Assembly: GCF_021129235.1 (NCBI RefSeq)
Contig: NZ_JAJOMA010000008.1
Location: 231,774-295,773, forward strand
Direction: 5' to 3'
Origin: Kineosporia mesophila
Lineage (GTDB): Bacteria > Actinomycetota > Actinomycetes > Actinomycetales > Kineosporiaceae
DNA: 64,000 nt
The notes beneath the pieces are model-generated. The model ran no database searches, had not been told where the DNA came from, and saw only the letters and a program-made list of their open reading frames with translations. The translations under genes were made by a program, and so were the position numbers. The stretch's first letter is position 1. Every line of letters begins with the position of its first letter. Shown here in pieces: positions 35,342 through 47,418 of this stretch.

Positions 35342-36572
35342 GTGGGTCGAGCGGCAGCACCACGATCACGCGCCGGTTCATACGTCGCCCGGCCTCGGTC
35401 GAGTTGTCGGCGCGGGCGCTGGTCTCGCCGAAACCCTGTACCAGCAGCTTCACGTCGACTCCCCGGAGCTTGCGGCTGAGCGCGGTGGCGACGGCGCTCG
35501 CCCGCCGGCGCGACAGATCCAGGTTCAGCTGATCACTACCGATGCTGTCGGTGTACCCGTTGACCTGGATCCGGCCCCGTACCCCGGTCTCGCGGATCTG
35601 CGTGGCCAGCTGCTCCAGCCGGCCGTGGGCCCGCGGCGAGAGCCGGAACGAGCCGGAGGGGAAGAGTACGTCGGACAGGAACGTGATCTCCTGACCCTCC
35701 TGAACGGTCGGCGGCACGTCCGAAACCGGTGATGACACCACCGGGGCCGGGCGGTTCCGGGTGTCCGGCCGGTCCGGATCCGGGGTGCTTTCGGCTGCCC
35801 TCAGAGCGCTGTGGCCCGTCATCGGCGACGCGTCCCGCGCGGGAACGAGCACGATCAGCCCGACCCAGCCCACCAGCAGCACAGCGGCGAGAGCCATCAG
35901 CCCACCGGCCAGCGCGTTACGGTGCAGTTTCCACCAGAGGGCGCCGCGGCCCATCGGTTTCGGCCGGTCCGGAGCTCGGGACTCCGGCTCGGGCCGGAAG
36001 GGCTCGATCAGTGGGGCGGACGGGGTCTGCAGCACCCTCAGACCCCGGTCGTCGCGGGAGCGCGCGAGGGTGACCAGGGCGCTGGCGGCCCCCTCGGCGG
36101 ACGTGGTGCCCTGCGGGTCGGACAGCGCCGCCCAGTCCAGCCACAGGGTGAGACTGCTGATCAGCCCGTCGGGTTCGAGGGTGGCGACCACCCGCAACGG
36201 CACCCGGAGTTCGTCCTCCATGAGCGGGTGGGCCGACGCCCGCCCGGGCCGCCGCACCTGCTGGTGCACCACGGCCACGGCTTCCTCGGTCACCTCGCCC
36301 GAGGAGACGAAGCGCCGCGACGGGGTCCAGGACAGCTCCCGGATCATCAGCTGCACATCACGGGCGGCCCGGCCCAGATCGTCGCGGCCCCGCACGACGA
36401 TGTCACCCTCGCGCCGGGGCACCCGCAACCGGCCGTCGGGGGTGAAACAGAGGACGAAGTTGCCGGGGTCACGCTGGAGGATCGCGTCGCGCACCGGCTC
36501 CAGGGGGTCGGGCCCGTAGAGCGCGAAGCCGGGCCCGGGGGACTCGTGATCGCGAGGTGGGGCATCGTTCAC
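35337..36572 (-). CDS. Membrane protein with C-terminal OmpA-like peptidoglycan-binding domain
   Basis: About 411 residues from a GTG at 36572; the frame is open up to 36677 but runs into the hairpin at 36666-36712. The N-terminal half (about 1-200) is soluble with beta patterns (FVLCFTPDGRLRVPRREGDIVVRG). One membrane segment follows (ALAGGLMALAAVLLVGWVGLIVLV, about 230-253), then a Pro-rich linker and an OmpA domain (about 300-411, VNGYTDSIGSDQLNLDLSRRRA with the Asp/Arg peptidoglycan ligands). It probably links the membrane to peptidoglycan. Start uncertain because no ribosome site is visible. Confidence 0.8.
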   Translation of the reverse strand: MNDAPPRDHESPGPGFALYGPDPLEPVRDAILQRDPGNFVLCFTPDGRLRVPRREGDIVVRGRDDLGRAARDVQLMIRELSWTPSRRFVSSGEVTEEAVAVVHQQVRRPGRASAHPLMEDELRVPLRVVATLEPDGLISSLTLWLDWAALSDPQGTTSAEGAASALVTLARSRDDRGLRVLQTPSAPLIEPFRPEPESRAPDRPKPMGRGALWWKLHRNALAGGLMALAAVLLVGWVGLIVLVPARDASPMTGHSALRAAESTPDPDRPDTRNRPAPVVSSPVSDVPPTVQEGQEITFLSDVLFPSGSFRLSPRAHGRLEQLATQIRETGVRGRIQVNGYTDSIGSDQLNLDLSRRRASAVATALSRKLRGVDVKLLVQGFGETSARADNSTEAGRRMNRRVIVVLPLDPP

Positions 36573-36665
36573 CGGAGCGAACGACGGGTAGGTGCACGCA
36601 CGCTCCGCAGACTGCCTGTAACCGTACGCAGTGCGCAAGGGGGCTAATACCCGATGGAGGGCAGT

Positions 36666-36712
36666 GATCGTGTGCATTCCTTGCGGCTGGAACGCAAGAA
36701 ATGCACACGATC
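36666..36712. repeat. Hairpin element, copy 1 of 2, at the end of the DUF559 gene
   Basis: Twenty-base arms (19 of 20 pairing) around a 7-base loop; the core is GTGTGCATTCCTTGCG / CGCAAGAAATGCACAC. It overlaps the stop codon of the gene to its right by two bases. The same element lies at 37715-37765 on the other side of that gene. Confidence 0.85.
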
Positions 36713-37661
36713 AGCGTGTTCGGCCAACCGGACAGGCCGGGCCGCAGGGACGGGCCCGTCCCCGCCAGCCGTAGGCCGCCAGGACGGCGGACACCTGGGC
36801 CGCCACCGCGCAGGGACGTCCCGCGACATCGCGCCAGCCATGGCGCAGCACCGCCTGGCGGTCGGCGACCACCACGTTGTCCCGGCGCATGTCGCGGAAC
36901 GCATCGCTTCGCGGATGGGCCTCCTGCCCGTCGAGTTCTACGATCAGGCGCCATTTCTCATAACGGACGTCACGGTGACGCTGTCGGCCGTCCGGTTCGG
37001 TGGCGCCCACATTGCGCAGAGCGGGCGGAAGACGGTGTGCACGTTCGACGTCCCGCAGGTACCGCCGCTCGAGAGGTGACTGCACTCCGTCGGTGAACTC
37101 GGCCAGCAGGTCGTCGACGAGGCCGCGCCATCGATGTCTTGATCTCCGGCTCAGAGCGGCCGAGAGCGCACGCGAGGTCGTCAGCCGCCGCTGCAGGACG
37201 CCCAGCACCAGGCCGCAGACGGCTTCCGGGGACTCCTCGCGATCAGCGACATCCAGCACGGCATGCTCGGTCCGCAGCCGGGGTGGGCTCAGGAAGCGGT
37301 CCGACCGGGCGAAGAGATCACGAACCCGATGGACAGAGATGCCGGGGACAGCTCTCGCCCCGCCTCGATGCGGAATGCAGATCTCGATCGGACCGGTCCG
37401 GGGTAGCGCCTGCGCCAGACCGAGCGCGGTCCGGCCTCCGGCGACCGCCCCGTCGCCGCAGTAGAGCACGGCCGCCCAGATGCGTGCGATCGCGGTGGGT
37501 GGGCCGGTGTGAATGATGTAGACGCCCGGCAGCGCAACCTGCCAGCGGCCGTTGTCGACATGACGTCGTGCCTGCCGGGAGGACAAGCCCATCGCCAGCA
37601 ACTGCCGTCGCGCGACGGTTCCCTCCTGCACCACGGCCAGGTTCGTCCACGGATCGCCCAT
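36711..37661 (-). CDS. Winged-helix (AbiEi-like) plus DUF559 nuclease-fold protein
   Basis: 316 residues. N-terminal segment (1-60) reads like the winged helix of AbiEi antitoxins (VARRQLLAMGLSSRQARRHVDNGRW). The middle is helical. The C-terminal DUF559 region (about 225-290) contains EKWRLIVELDGQEAHPRSDA and RRDNVVVADRQAVLRHGWRDV, which fits a Vsr/PD-(D/E)XK-type fold. Such proteins are common in actinobacteria and are not proven toxins or antitoxins; no partner gene is adjacent. The gene is neatly bracketed by two copies of one hairpin. The start ATG at 37661 follows the frame used by relatives. Confidence 0.85.
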   Translation of the reverse strand: MGDPWTNLAVVQEGTVARRQLLAMGLSSRQARRHVDNGRWQVALPGVYIIHTGPPTAIARIWAAVLYCGDGAVAGGRTALGLAQALPRTGPIEICIPHRGGARAVPGISVHRVRDLFARSDRFLSPPRLRTEHAVLDVADREESPEAVCGLVLGVLQRRLTTSRALSAALSRRSRHRWRGLVDDLLAEFTDGVQSPLERRYLRDVERAHRLPPALRNVGATEPDGRQRHRDVRYEKWRLIVELDGQEAHPRSDAFRDMRRDNVVVADRQAVLRHGWRDVAGRPCAVAAQVSAVLAAYGWRGRARPCGPACPVGRTR

Positions 37662-37714
37662 GACCGGCCAGGGTGCCTGAATCGGTCACCCCGCGGGGCA
37701 GCCTGTGGACAGCA

Positions 37715-37765
37715 GAGAGCGTGTGCATTCTTTGCGTCTGAACCGCAAGGAATGCACACGCTCTC
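37715..37765. repeat. Hairpin element, copy 2 of 2, before the DUF559 gene
   Basis: Twenty-two-base arms with one wobble around a 7-base loop; core GTGTGCATTCTTTGCG / CGCAAGGAATGCACAC. It shares the core, loop length and overall length with copy 1, but the outermost 4-6 bases differ. It lies just after the mak stop and may double as its terminator. Confidence 0.85.
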
Positions 37766-37778
37766 GGTGTGAACCGGG

Positions 37779-39298
37779 TCAGCGGGGGAGCAGGCGCCCG
37801 ACCGCTCGCAGCGGGACCTCGACCCAGCCCGGGCGGTGCCGGGTCTCGTAGACCACCTCGTACAGGGCCTTGTCGAGTTCCAGGGCCCGCAGCAGGGCAC
37901 CGTCCTGACGCGGGTCACGGCCGGCCTCGGTGGCGTACCCGTTGAGGTAGGCCTCGCGGCACTCACCCGCCCAGGTGGACGCGGCCAGGGACCGCGGGTC
38001 GTCGTCCGCGAGCCCGAGAACCGAGTGCCGGGCGGCGTAGTCGAACGAGCGCAGCATGCCCGCGACGTCGCGCAGGGCCAGGTCGGGGTCACCGCGCTCG
38101 GCCAGGGGCCGCAGCGGCTCGCCCTCGAAGTCGAGCAGCACCCACCCTCGGCTCTCGGAGTACAGGGCCTGACCCAGGTGCAGGTCACCGTGCACGATCT
38201 GCAGGTCCGGGGCCTCGGTCAGGACCCGCACCTGATCGACCACCTCGCGGGCCGCGTCGGCGTACTCGGCCAGGGCCGGGGCCGCCTCCAGCGCCCAGTT
38301 CAGGCGCTGGTGCAGGTGATCGGCCAGTGAGGAGAGCGTGGCCGGGGTGCTGGGACGGGTCGGCAGGGCCGCCGCGAGCGCCGCGTGCACGGCGGCGGTG
38401 GCGGCGCCCAGCTGGGAGGAGAGACCCGCGAAGGTCTCCCCGTTGGTGACGGCCCGGGTGGCCACACGCCAGCCGTCGGCACTGCCGGCGACGAACTCGG
38501 CCGCCGCGGACAGGTGCCCCCAGGCCGGCTGACCGCCCGGCTGCACCCACTCGCCCTCGACCCAGCCGACCAGCCGCGGCACCCGCTCGTTGCCGGCCCG
38601 GGCCAGAGCACCGGGCACCACCACGTCGGGGTTACGGCCGGGCTGCAGCACCCGGAACAGCTTGATCATCACCGGTTCCGAGCTGTCCGAGCCGTCGGCG
38701 CCGACGATGATCGACGTGTTCGACTGCTCGCCCGACAGCACCTTCGCGGCCCGGTGCGGATCCGGCGGGGCCTCACCGGCACGACGAACACCCCGCACAC
38801 GGCTGCGCGGGGTGCCGGACTCGGACATCGCCTCGCCCGAACCGGCGATCAGCTCGGTCCAGGCGGAGACGAAGTCCGGGTCGTGCGGCGCGTCGTAGAC
38901 GTATCGCGGCCCCTCGGGCGTGCGCAGCTCACCGAGCAGCGCGTGCGCCAGGTCGGGCACCGGCTCGCTGCGGTAGGTCAGCGGGACCTGGTAGGTCGCG
39001 GCCCCGGTCGCCGTGGAGCTGCCGGTGGCCGACTGGCCGGCCGGCAGCGCACTGATCAGGTGCACGACGATGCCGACCTTGCGGTCGATGGCCGCCTTCG
39101 GCGCGAGCACCGCGGTGGGGAGCGAGAACTCCCCGGTCGCGGGCTCGACCTTGGACGGCTGCGGCACCGGCGGTACCAGCATGATCTGCCCGGCCGGCGA
39201 CAGGGTCACCCCACCGCGCCCGGCCGAGAACCAGCGCTGTCGGGGTAACCAGCTGGCCAGCAGGCCGGCGATGTCGACAGCTCCGGTAGCCGGCTCGT

Positions 39299-39302
<4 letters not shown>
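37779..39302 (-). CDS. mak: Maltokinase
   Basis: 507 residues, the length of actinobacterial maltokinases. An N-terminal cap begins with [17 protein letters not shown]; the phosphotransferase core shows [30 protein letters not shown] with the catalytic Asp and the metal-binding DFE. It makes maltose-1-phosphate from maltose and ATP, the donor for GlgE. It overlaps treS by 4 bases and is the last gene of the operon. In many relatives glgB follows, but here it does not. Confidence 0.93.
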
Positions 39303-41074
<1,772 letters not shown>

Positions 41075-41075
41075 C

Positions 41076-43262
41076 TCAGAGCCTCCTGACGTGGAGGACG
41101 TGGGCGGGCTGGAAGTAGGGGTCGAGACTGACGAAGTTGTGCTCCTGCCACGGGTAGGTCGTACCGGTGATCAGGTCTTCGACGATGAACCCGTCGAACC
41201 AGTCCAGGCCCAGGGCGGGCATGTTCAGATGCACGATCGTCTCTCGGGTGGCGTGCGGATCGAGGTTGACGACGACGATGAGCACGTCCTCGGGGCCACC
41301 GGCCGTCTCCCCCGACTCCAGACGCCGCGAGTAACAGATGATCTGCTCGTCGTCGACGTCGTGGAACACGGTGTTGCGCAGGCGCTGCAGTGCTTTGTGG
41401 TTGCGCCTGATGTCGTTCAGCCGCGTGATGTACGGCGCGATCGAGCGGCCGTGGTTGGCGCCGCCCGCCTCGTAGCTCTTCCAGTCCCGCGGGCGGTACT
41501 GGAACTTCTCACTGTCCAGATACTCCTCACGGCCCGGCAGGGGAGCGCCCTCGCACAGTTCGTAGCCGGAGTACATACCCCAGCTCGGCGAGAGGGTGGC
41601 AGCCAGCACGGCACGCAGCTTGAAGGCCGAGGGCCCTGCGTTCTGCAGGAAGTCGTGAAGGATGTCGGGCGTGTTAGGCCAGAAGTTCGGCCGCATGTAG
41701 TCGGCACTTGAGCCCGTGAGCTCGGTGATGTACTCGGTGATCTCCGCCTTGGTGTTCCGCCAGGTGAAGTACGTGTACGACTGGTGGAAACCGACCTTGC
41801 CCAGGGTCTGCATCATGGCGGGCCGGGTGAAGGCCTCGGCCAGGAAGAGCACCTCCGGGTTCTCGGCGTTCACCGAGCGGATCAGCCACTCCCAGAACGA
41901 CACCGGCTTGGTGTGCGGGTTGTCCACCCGGAACACCTTCACGCCGTGACCGATCCAGTGCTGCACCACCCGCAGCACCTCGGCGGCGAGCCCGGCCGGG
42001 TCGTTGTCGAAGTTGATCGGGTAGATGTCCTGGTACTTCTTCGGCGGGTTCTCGGCGTAGGCGATGGTGCCGTCGGCGCGCGTGGTGAACCACTCCGGGT
42101 GTTCCTTGGCCCAGGGGTGGTCGGGCGCGCACTGCAGCGCCAGGTCCAGCGCGACCTCCAGACCCAGCGCCGTGGCCGTGCTGATGAAGTGGTCGAAGTC
42201 TTCCAGCGTGCCCAGGTCGGGGTGGACCGCGTCGTGACCGCCCTCGTCCGAGCCGATGGCCCAGGGCGAGCCCGGGTCGGTCTCGCCCGGCGTCAGCGTG
42301 TTGTTGGGGCCCTTGCGGTTGACCCGGCCGACCGGGTGGATCGGCGGCAGGTAGACGATGTCGAAGCCCATCGCCGCGGCTGCGGGCAGACGCTCCTCGG
42401 CCTGCCGGAACGTGCCGGAGATCCAGCGCCCGTCCTCGTCCAGCCGGGCACCCTCGGAGCGCGGGAAGAGCTCGTACCAGGTGGAGTAGAGCGCCCGTTC
42501 GCGCTGCACCTCCAGGCGCAGCACCGGCGAGGGGGAGACCAGGTCGCGCAGCGGGCTCTCCGTCAGAGCGCCCTTCACCTGTACCGACAGGCCGGCGGCC
42601 AGGCGCTCGGAGACGGAGCGGTTGCTGTTGCGCAGCACCGCCGCGGCCTCGGACAGGTTGAGTGCCGGCTTGCGGCGCTGCCTGGTCTCCTTGACCGCGC
42701 GCTCCAGCAGCCGGGCACCCTCCTCGAGCATCAGCTCGACGTCGATGCCCGAGCCGATCTTGATCACGGCGTCGTGTTCCCAGGTGCCGTACGGGTCGCT
42801 CCAGCCCTCCACCACGTACGACCACATCCCGATCCGGTCGGGTGTGAAAGTGGCATGGTAACGGTCTGTCCCGGGAGCGCCGGGAGTCATCCGGACCTCG
42901 CTGTGGCGTCTGCCCTCGGGATCGATGAGGACGGCGGTGGCGGCGACGGCGTCGTGGCCCTCACGGAACACCGTGGCGCTCACCTCGATCGTCTCACCGG
43001 GGACGGCCTTGGCCGGCCAGCGTCCACCGTCGACATGCGGGGTCACCCCGGTGACGGGGATGCGCCCGATGCCGGGACGCCCGAGGACCACCGGCGCGCT
43101 CTCCCCCTTGCCCTCGGCGAGGTAGGGGGCGACGCTCGCGGGCAGCGCGGCGTCCTTGCCGTTGTACTCAGGAGTCGTGCTCGCTCGTGTCTCCATAGGT
43201 TTACCCGTTCCCGCGACACCCGAAGTGCGGCCGATCTGATCAAAGCCACTGTGGAGGCTCAT
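41076..43262 (-). CDS. glgE: Alpha-1,4-glucan:maltose-1-phosphate maltosyltransferase
   Basis: About 728 residues, GH13 subfamily 3. The immunoglobulin-like N-domain begins [16 protein letters not shown]; the barrel has [23 protein letters not shown], Asp nucleophile in [12 protein letters not shown], Glu in [11 protein letters not shown]. The family's maltose-1-phosphate residues (DNPHTK) are intact. It extends alpha-glucan with maltosyl units. Two starts are possible: ATG 43262 with GGAAG 5 bases upstream (preferred), or ATG 43196 without a site. It opens the glgE-treS-mak operon, divergent from glgP. Confidence 0.94.
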   Translation of the reverse strand: MSLHSGFDQIGRTSGVAGTGKPMETRASTTPEYNGKDAALPASVAPYLAEGKGESAPVVLGRPGIGRIPVTGVTPHVDGGRWPAKAVPGETIEVSATVFREGHDAVAATAVLIDPEGRRHSEVRMTPGAPGTDRYHATFTPDRIGMWSYVVEGWSDPYGTWEHDAVIKIGSGIDVELMLEEGARLLERAVKETRQRRKPALNLSEAAAVLRNSNRSVSERLAAGLSVQVKGALTESPLRDLVSPSPVLRLEVQRERALYSTWYELFPRSEGARLDEDGRWISGTFRQAEERLPAAAAMGFDIVYLPPIHPVGRVNRKGPNNTLTPGETDPGSPWAIGSDEGGHDAVHPDLGTLEDFDHFISTATALGLEVALDLALQCAPDHPWAKEHPEWFTTRADGTIAYAENPPKKYQDIYPINFDNDPAGLAAEVLRVVQHWIGHGVKVFRVDNPHTKPVSFWEWLIRSVNAENPEVLFLAEAFTRPAMMQTLGKVGFHQSYTYFTWRNTKAEITEYITELTGSSADYMRPNFWPNTPDILHDFLQNAGPSAFKLRAVLAATLSPSWGMYSGYELCEGAPLPGREEYLDSEKFQYRPRDWKSYEAGGANHGRSIAPYITRLNDIRRNHKALQRLRNTVFHDVDDEQIICYSRRLESGETAGGPEDVLIVVVNLDPHATRETIVHLNMPALGLDWFDGFIVEDLITGTTYPWQEHNFVSLDPYFQPAHVLHVRRL

Positions 43263-43719
43263 GGACGCTTCCGACGACCTTCCCGGCGAGGCGCCATCTC
43301 GACGGCCGGCCCCCCGCCTCTGCTGAACAACTTCCGACAAACAAGAAACAAGGCCTGCTGCGTACCAGACTCGACCATGGCGGGGGGTTCCCGCATTTCC
43401 ACCACACCCCTTGACCCGAGCTGTACCCGTCAGTTCACCTGGGGCGCCATCGATAGACGGGTCCCGGACAGCGGACGCGCACAGCACGACATGAACCACC
43501 GGCGGGCCGGAAGCTCCGGTGGCCGTCCGGCCACGACCACGAACCATGGTCGCGCCACGACAGCCCCTGGCCCAGATCCAACCAGACAGTAGTTTCAGGG
43601 TGATCACTGCGGTGCTTCAGAACCTATCGGCACACCCGGGCCGAAACTTCTTGCGAGTTGTGCAGGAGGTTCACACCGATGGCCGTGCGCCGGAGCGCGG
43701 ATGACCTAGGCTTGGCCCG
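43263..43719. other. Divergent promoter region between glgE and glgP
   Basis: About 460 bases without a gene of its own, apart from the -10 box of glgP. It must hold the glgE promoter too; I cannot place it. Frames open on the minus strand continue the glgE frame upstream but lack a coding signature. Confidence 0.5.
43707..43712 (+). promoter_or_regulatory. Leaderless-type -10 box of glgP
   Basis: TAGGCT is followed by 7 bases and then the GTG start at 43720. There is no ribosome site, so the transcript likely begins at the GTG. Confidence 0.5.
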
Positions 43720-46311
43720 GTGAGAGCGATCCGCAGATTCACTGTCCGGACCGTCCTGCCCGAGCCGCTCGCGCCCCTGGCCGAGCTCGCGAGCAACCTC
43801 CGATGGTCGTGGCACCGGCCCACCCTCGACCTGTTCGCGTCGCTGAGCCCGGCCCGCTGGGAAGCAGCCCGCCGCGATCCGGTGGCGATGCTCGGATCCT
43901 TCTCCCCGGAAGAGCTCCAGGCGCTCGCCGCCGACGAGGAGTTCGTCGCCCGGGTGCGGGATGCCTCCGACGTCCTGCACACCTACCTCACCGAGCCGCG
44001 CTGGTACCAGACGCTCGCGCAGGAGCTCGCCGCCGAGAACCGTGAGCCGGCGCCGCGGTCCATCGCCTACTTCTCGCCGGAGTTCGGCATCACCGCCGTC
44101 CTGCCGCAGTACTCCGGCGGCCTGGGCATCCTGGCCGGCGACCACCTGAAGTCGGCCAGCGACCTGGGGGTGCCGATCGTCGGGGTCGGCCTGCTCTACC
44201 GGCGCGGCTACTTCGAGCAGTCGCTCACCCGCGACGGCTGGCAGCACGAGGACTACCCGGTGCTCGACCCGCACGAGCTGCCGATCTCCCTGCTGCGCGA
44301 GCCCGACGGCTCGCCCGTCGAGGTCACCGTGACCCTGGCCGGCGGGCGTCCCCTGGTCGCCCACGTGTGGAAGGCGCAGGTGGGACGCGTCCCGGTGTTG
44401 CTGCTCGACTCCGACCACGAGGCCAACGACGAGGCGGTCCGCGCCGTCACCGACCGGCTCTACGGCGGCACCCCGGAACACCGCCTGCACCAGGAGATCC
44501 TGCTCGGCGTCGGCGGCGTGCGGGCCCTGCGCCGGTGGAGCCGGCTCTCCGGGGCCCCGGCGCCGGAGGTCTACCACACCAACGAGGGGCACGCCGGGTT
44601 CCTCGGTCTGGAGCGGATCAGCGAGCTGGTCGGCACCGGGCTGAGCTTCGACGAGGCCCTCGAAACCGTTCGCTCCGCCACCGTCTTCACCACGCACACG
44701 CCGGTGCCCGCGGGTATCGACCGGTTCGCCCGGGAACTGATCATGAGCCACTTCGGGCCGGAGGCCGGTCTTCCCGGCCTGGACGTCGAGCGGGTCCTGG
44801 CGATCGGCGCGGAGAGTTACGAGGGCGGCGACCCGACCGTGTTCAACATGGCGGTGATGGGCCTGCGCCTGGCCCAGCGCGCCAACGGCGTCTCGCAGCT
44901 GCACGGCGTGGTCAGCCGGGAGATGTTCGACGGTCTGTGGCCGGGCTTCGACCCGCCGGAGGTGCCGATCACCTCGATCACCAACGGGGTGCACGCGCCC
45001 ACCTGGGTCGACCACCGGATGATCGAGCTGGCCGAGCGGCACATCGGCCCACAGATCCGCACCGAGGCCCGGGCCTGGGAAGAGATCGCCAAGGTCCCCG
45101 CCGCCGAGCTCTGGGCCACCCGCCGCGACCTGCGCGCCGACCTGGTCACGCAGGCCCGGCAGCGGGTGCGCGCCTCCTGGCTCAAGCGCGGCGCCAGCAA
45201 CGCCGAACTGCACTGGATCGACGGCATTCTCGATCCGGACGTGCTCACGGTCGGTTTCGCCCGCCGGGTGCCCACCTACAAGCGGCTCACGCTGATGCTG
45301 CGTGACCCCGAGCGACTGAAGCGTCTGCTGCTGCATCCGGAGCGCCCGGTGCAGCTGGTGATCGCGGGTAAGTCGCACCCGGCCGACGAGACCGGCAAGC
45401 GGCTCATCCAGCAGATGGTGCGCTTCGCTGACGAGGCCGACGTGCGGCACCGCATCGTCTTCCTGCCCAACTACGACATCGCGATGGCCCAGTCGCTGTA
45501 CCCGGGCTGCGACGTCTGGCTGAACAACCCGCTGCGTCCCTTCGAGGCCTGCGGCACCAGCGGCATGAAGTCGGCCCTCAACGGCGGGCTCAACCTGTCG
45601 GTGCTCGACGGCTGGTGGGACGAGTGGTTCGACGGCGAGAACGGCTGGGCCATCCCGACCGCCGACGGGGTGGAAGACCCCGACTACCGCGACGACCTCG
45701 AGGCCACGGGCCTGTACGACCTGCTCGAGAACGAGGTGGCGCCGCGCTTCTACGACCGCGACGCGGAGGGTCTGCCCCAGCGCTGGCTGTCGATGGTGCG
45801 GCACACCTTCTCCTCGCTCGGGCCGAAGGTGCTCGCCAGCCGGATGGTCGGCGACTACGTGCGTCAGCTCTACCTGCCCGCCGCGAACGCCGGCCGGGCC
45901 ACCACCCCCGAACGGGCCCGCGACCTGGCCGCGTTCAAGGGGCGGATGCGCTCGTCCTGGGCCGGGGTGAGGGTCGAGCACGTCGACTCCTCCGGCCTGT
46001 CCGACTCCCCGCAGGTCGGTGACGAGATGAGCGTGCGCGCCGTGATCTCCCTCGACGGCCTGGCGGCCGATGACGTCGAGGTGCAGGTGGTGCACGGCCG
46101 GGTCTCCCCGGAAGACCGGATCACCGACTTCGTCGTGCAGGACCTGCAGTACTCCGGCCCCGCCGAGAACGAACCGGCCGACGGCCGGCACGTCTTCGAG
46201 GGACGTCTGAAACTGCGCCGCACCGGCCCGTTCGGCTACACCGTGCGGGTGCTGCCGAAGCACGAGGGCCTGGCGGCCCCGGCCGAACTGGGGCTGGTCA
46301 CCAACGCGTGA
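43720..46311 (+). CDS. glgP: Alpha-glucan phosphorylase
   Basis: 863 residues. It begins with a DUF3417 N-terminal region (FTVRTVLPEPLAPLAELASNLRWSWHRPT), as in the short actinobacterial/archaeal maltodextrin phosphorylases. FSPEFGITAVLPQYSGGLGILAGDHLKSASDLG and HTNEGHAGFLGLERISEL belong to the active site. The PLP lysine is in GTSGMKSALNGGLNLSVLDGWWDEWF. It releases glucose-1-phosphate from alpha-glucan, opposing GlgE. GTG at 43720 is probably leaderless. A perfect bidirectional hairpin follows the stop. Confidence 0.95.
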   Translation: MRAIRRFTVRTVLPEPLAPLAELASNLRWSWHRPTLDLFASLSPARWEAARRDPVAMLGSFSPEELQALAADEEFVARVRDASDVLHTYLTEPRWYQTLAQELAAENREPAPRSIAYFSPEFGITAVLPQYSGGLGILAGDHLKSASDLGVPIVGVGLLYRRGYFEQSLTRDGWQHEDYPVLDPHELPISLLREPDGSPVEVTVTLAGGRPLVAHVWKAQVGRVPVLLLDSDHEANDEAVRAVTDRLYGGTPEHRLHQEILLGVGGVRALRRWSRLSGAPAPEVYHTNEGHAGFLGLERISELVGTGLSFDEALETVRSATVFTTHTPVPAGIDRFARELIMSHFGPEAGLPGLDVERVLAIGAESYEGGDPTVFNMAVMGLRLAQRANGVSQLHGVVSREMFDGLWPGFDPPEVPITSITNGVHAPTWVDHRMIELAERHIGPQIRTEARAWEEIAKVPAAELWATRRDLRADLVTQARQRVRASWLKRGASNAELHWIDGILDPDVLTVGFARRVPTYKRLTLMLRDPERLKRLLLHPERPVQLVIAGKSHPADETGKRLIQQMVRFADEADVRHRIVFLPNYDIAMAQSLYPGCDVWLNNPLRPFEACGTSGMKSALNGGLNLSVLDGWWDEWFDGENGWAIPTADGVEDPDYRDDLEATGLYDLLENEVAPRFYDRDAEGLPQRWLSMVRHTFSSLGPKVLASRMVGDYVRQLYLPAANAGRATTPERARDLAAFKGRMRSSWAGVRVEHVDSSGLSDSPQVGDEMSVRAVISLDGLAADDVEVQVVHGRVSPEDRITDFVVQDLQYSGPAENEPADGRHVFEGRLKLRRTGPFGYTVRVLPKHEGLAAPAELGLVTNA

Positions 46312-46322
46312 GGTGAGGGGAG

Positions 46323-46356
46323 CACCAATGGTGGACGCGGACGTCCACCATTGGTG
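46323..46356. terminator. Bidirectional terminator between glgP and ABC transporter genes
   Basis: Perfect 15-base arms (CACCAATGGTGGACG / CGTCCACCATTGGTG), 4-base loop, followed by TCTTCTC. Convergent genes end on both sides. Confidence 0.85.
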
Positions 46357-46361
46357 TCTTC

Positions 46362-47375
46362 TCAGGAGTTGTCGAGGGGGAGACCGGGCGGGTTGATCTC
46401 GGACTTCTCGACGGCCTCGTTCTGCAGGTTGTAGGCCTTCAGCCAGGCGTCGTACTGGCCGTTCGCGATCAGGTAGTTGATGGCCGCGGCGACCGGCTCG
46501 TTCAGGCCGCTGTCCTTCTTCGAGGTGGCCGCGATCAGACCCTGCAGCGACTCACCGGCGCCGGAGTAGGTGCCGGCGCTACGGGTCGGGGTGCTGCCCG
46601 CGGCGCCCCGCGCGATGGCGTACTGGATACCGGGGTTCGGGCCGAAGTAGGCGTCGATCTTGCCCGAGGCCAGCGCCAGCGTGCTGCCGTTGTGGTCGGT
46701 GTAGTACTTCACCTCGAGCTTCTTGCCCTCGGCCTCGAGCTTCTTCTTCCACTCCAGCAGGATCTTCTCCTGGTTGGTACCCGCGCCGACGGAGACGGTC
46801 AGGCCGGCCAGGTTCTCGTAGTCACCGTCGAAGTTCCAGGTGCTGTCCTTGCTGACCTCCCAGCCCAGCTCGTCCTTGCGGTAGGAGGCGAAGTCGTACT
46901 TGGCCTTGCGTTCCTCGGTGTCGGTGATGTTCGAGAAACCGACGTCGTTCCGGCCGCTGTCGATGCCGACGAAGAGGTTCTCCCAGGTCACGTTGGAAAC
47001 CTTGGGGGTGAGACCGAGTGTGGCCGCGACCAGCCGGCCCAGGTCGGGCTCGGCGCCGGTGATCGTCTTGGCGTCGGTGCCGGTGAACGCCAGCGGCGGG
47101 AAACCGGAGGGCAGTGAGCCGACGCCGATCACCAGTTCACCGCTGTCCAGGATCTTCTGGGGGAGCTGGGAGCGGATGTCGCTCTGCACCGGTACGTCGA
47201 TCGTGGTCTCGGTGTACGGGTCGCCGGTGGCCACCGCGATCTTCACCTTCGAGGTGCCGCTCGTGGCGGCCGGGGCGCTGTCGGCGTCCGCGTCACCGCC
47301 GCAGGCCGTCAGCGTGGTGGTGGCGCTCAGGGCCAGGGCGGCGGTGAAGAGGGCACGGCGTCTGAGGGTGGACAT
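46362..47375 (-). CDS. Amino-acid type ABC transporter substrate-binding lipoprotein
   Basis: 337 residues. A twin-arginine-like RRR stretch and a signal segment end in lipobox LTAC, so Cys is the anchor. The family 3 (SBP_bac_3) pattern follows: GELVIGVGSLPSGFPPLAFTG, GAEPDLGRLVAATLG, SGRNDVGFSNITDTEERK and ASGKIDAYFGPN. It should deliver a small amino acid or related solute to the permease. The upstream Cys-rich leader peptide hints at a sulfur compound such as cystine. Last gene of the operon. Confidence 0.92.
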   Translation of the reverse strand: MSTLRRRALFTAALALSATTTLTACGGDADADSAPAATSGTSKVKIAVATGDPYTETTIDVPVQSDIRSQLPQKILDSGELVIGVGSLPSGFPPLAFTGTDAKTITGAEPDLGRLVAATLGLTPKVSNVTWENLFVGIDSGRNDVGFSNITDTEERKAKYDFASYRKDELGWEVSKDSTWNFDGDYENLAGLTVSVGAGTNQEKILLEWKKKLEAEGKKLEVKYYTDHNGSTLALASGKIDAYFGPNPGIQYAIARGAAGSTPTRSAGTYSGAGESLQGLIAATSKKDSGLNEPVAAAINYLIANGQYDAWLKAYNLQNEAVEKSEINPPGLPLDNS

Positions 47376-47418
47376 GGTTCTCCTCGGAAAATGGGTCTGG
47401 GGCGGGAACGTGGGGGAG

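Noticed and set aside
36711..37661. Toxin-antitoxin locus based on the AbiEi-like helix
   Set aside because: No partner gene is adjacent, and DUF559 proteins with this N-terminus occur alone in many actinobacteria.
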